Assembly: GCA_943737045.1 (NCBI GenBank)
Contig: CALSFV010000294.1
Span: 1-64,000, forward strand
Direction of reading: 5' to 3'
From: Parapristionchus giblindavisi
Taxonomy: Eukaryota; Nematoda; Chromadorea; Rhabditida; Diplogasteridae
DNA: 64,000 nt
The first letter of the stretch is position 1. Each line of letters opens with the position of its first letter. Below the pieces are notes generated by a model. That model was not told the origin of the DNA. It saw only the letters and a list, made by a program, of their open reading frames with translations, and did not search any database. A program made the translations under genes and the position numbers. Of the stretch, positions 63,936 to 64,000 are shown one piece after another.

Positions 63936-64000
63936 GTAAGTACCAATAACGATTAACTATCAGTTTTTTTGTTTTCTTAAAATTAATCGAATGGAATAAG

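Overview
This window looks like part of a nematode nuclear genome. It is AT-rich. Its genes are cut into many exons of about 60-180 nt, with canonical GT..AG introns ending in tttcag-like acceptors. Several start codons sit just after a lone acceptor, as expected for spliced-leader trans-splicing. It also carries nematode-specific families: a supplementary C4 nuclear hormone receptor with P-box CxACGAFFRR and a nematode 7TM chemoreceptor. The short-exon style fits a diplogastrid such as Pristionchus, but that placement is inference.

Layout. 0.5-13.1 kb, minus strand: the N-terminal part of a TFIIE-alpha gene, preceded by a roughly 20-exon M3-family metallopeptidase with a mitochondrial-type N-terminus. 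Its introns hold a tRNA-Lys gene, two mariners, two families of hAT-like MITEs, a hairpin MITE and a 1.4-kb foldback. 13.7-21 kb, plus: a complete Na+/K+-ATPase alpha-type P-type ATPase with a TTAA-flanked foldback in one intron. 22.5 kb: a small secreted protein with EGSG repeats. 24-33.4 kb: two ETHE1-type persulfide dioxygenase genes with identical exon architecture, on either side of an oppositely oriented chemoreceptor. 34.7-37.2 kb: a nuclear hormone receptor. 37.35-42.19 kb: a giant foldback element with an 11-bp target duplication. 42.3-43.9 kb: an unidentified basic protein gene loaded with MITEs. 44.8-59.85 kb: RPAP1, whose roughly 2.1 kb of coding sequence is stretched over 15 kb by an LTR retrotransposon, two mariners and several MITEs. 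61.2-64 kb: two tandem paralogues for secreted, Asn/Gly-rich proteins with a cystatin-like core; the second runs off the window.

The genes do not form one pathway. The unifying theme is intron colonisation by transposons that mostly leave the host reading frames intact. The best new material is the set of repeat families whose boundaries can be fixed by exact target duplications: two hAT-like MITE families with 8-bp duplications, a TTAA-flanked foldback containing a 288-bp tandem array, a 4.8-kb palindromic element, and an LTR element that keeps only gag and protease. Secondary points are an M3 peptidase in which no HExxH motif is visible, the ETHE1 duplication, and the secreted low-complexity proteins.
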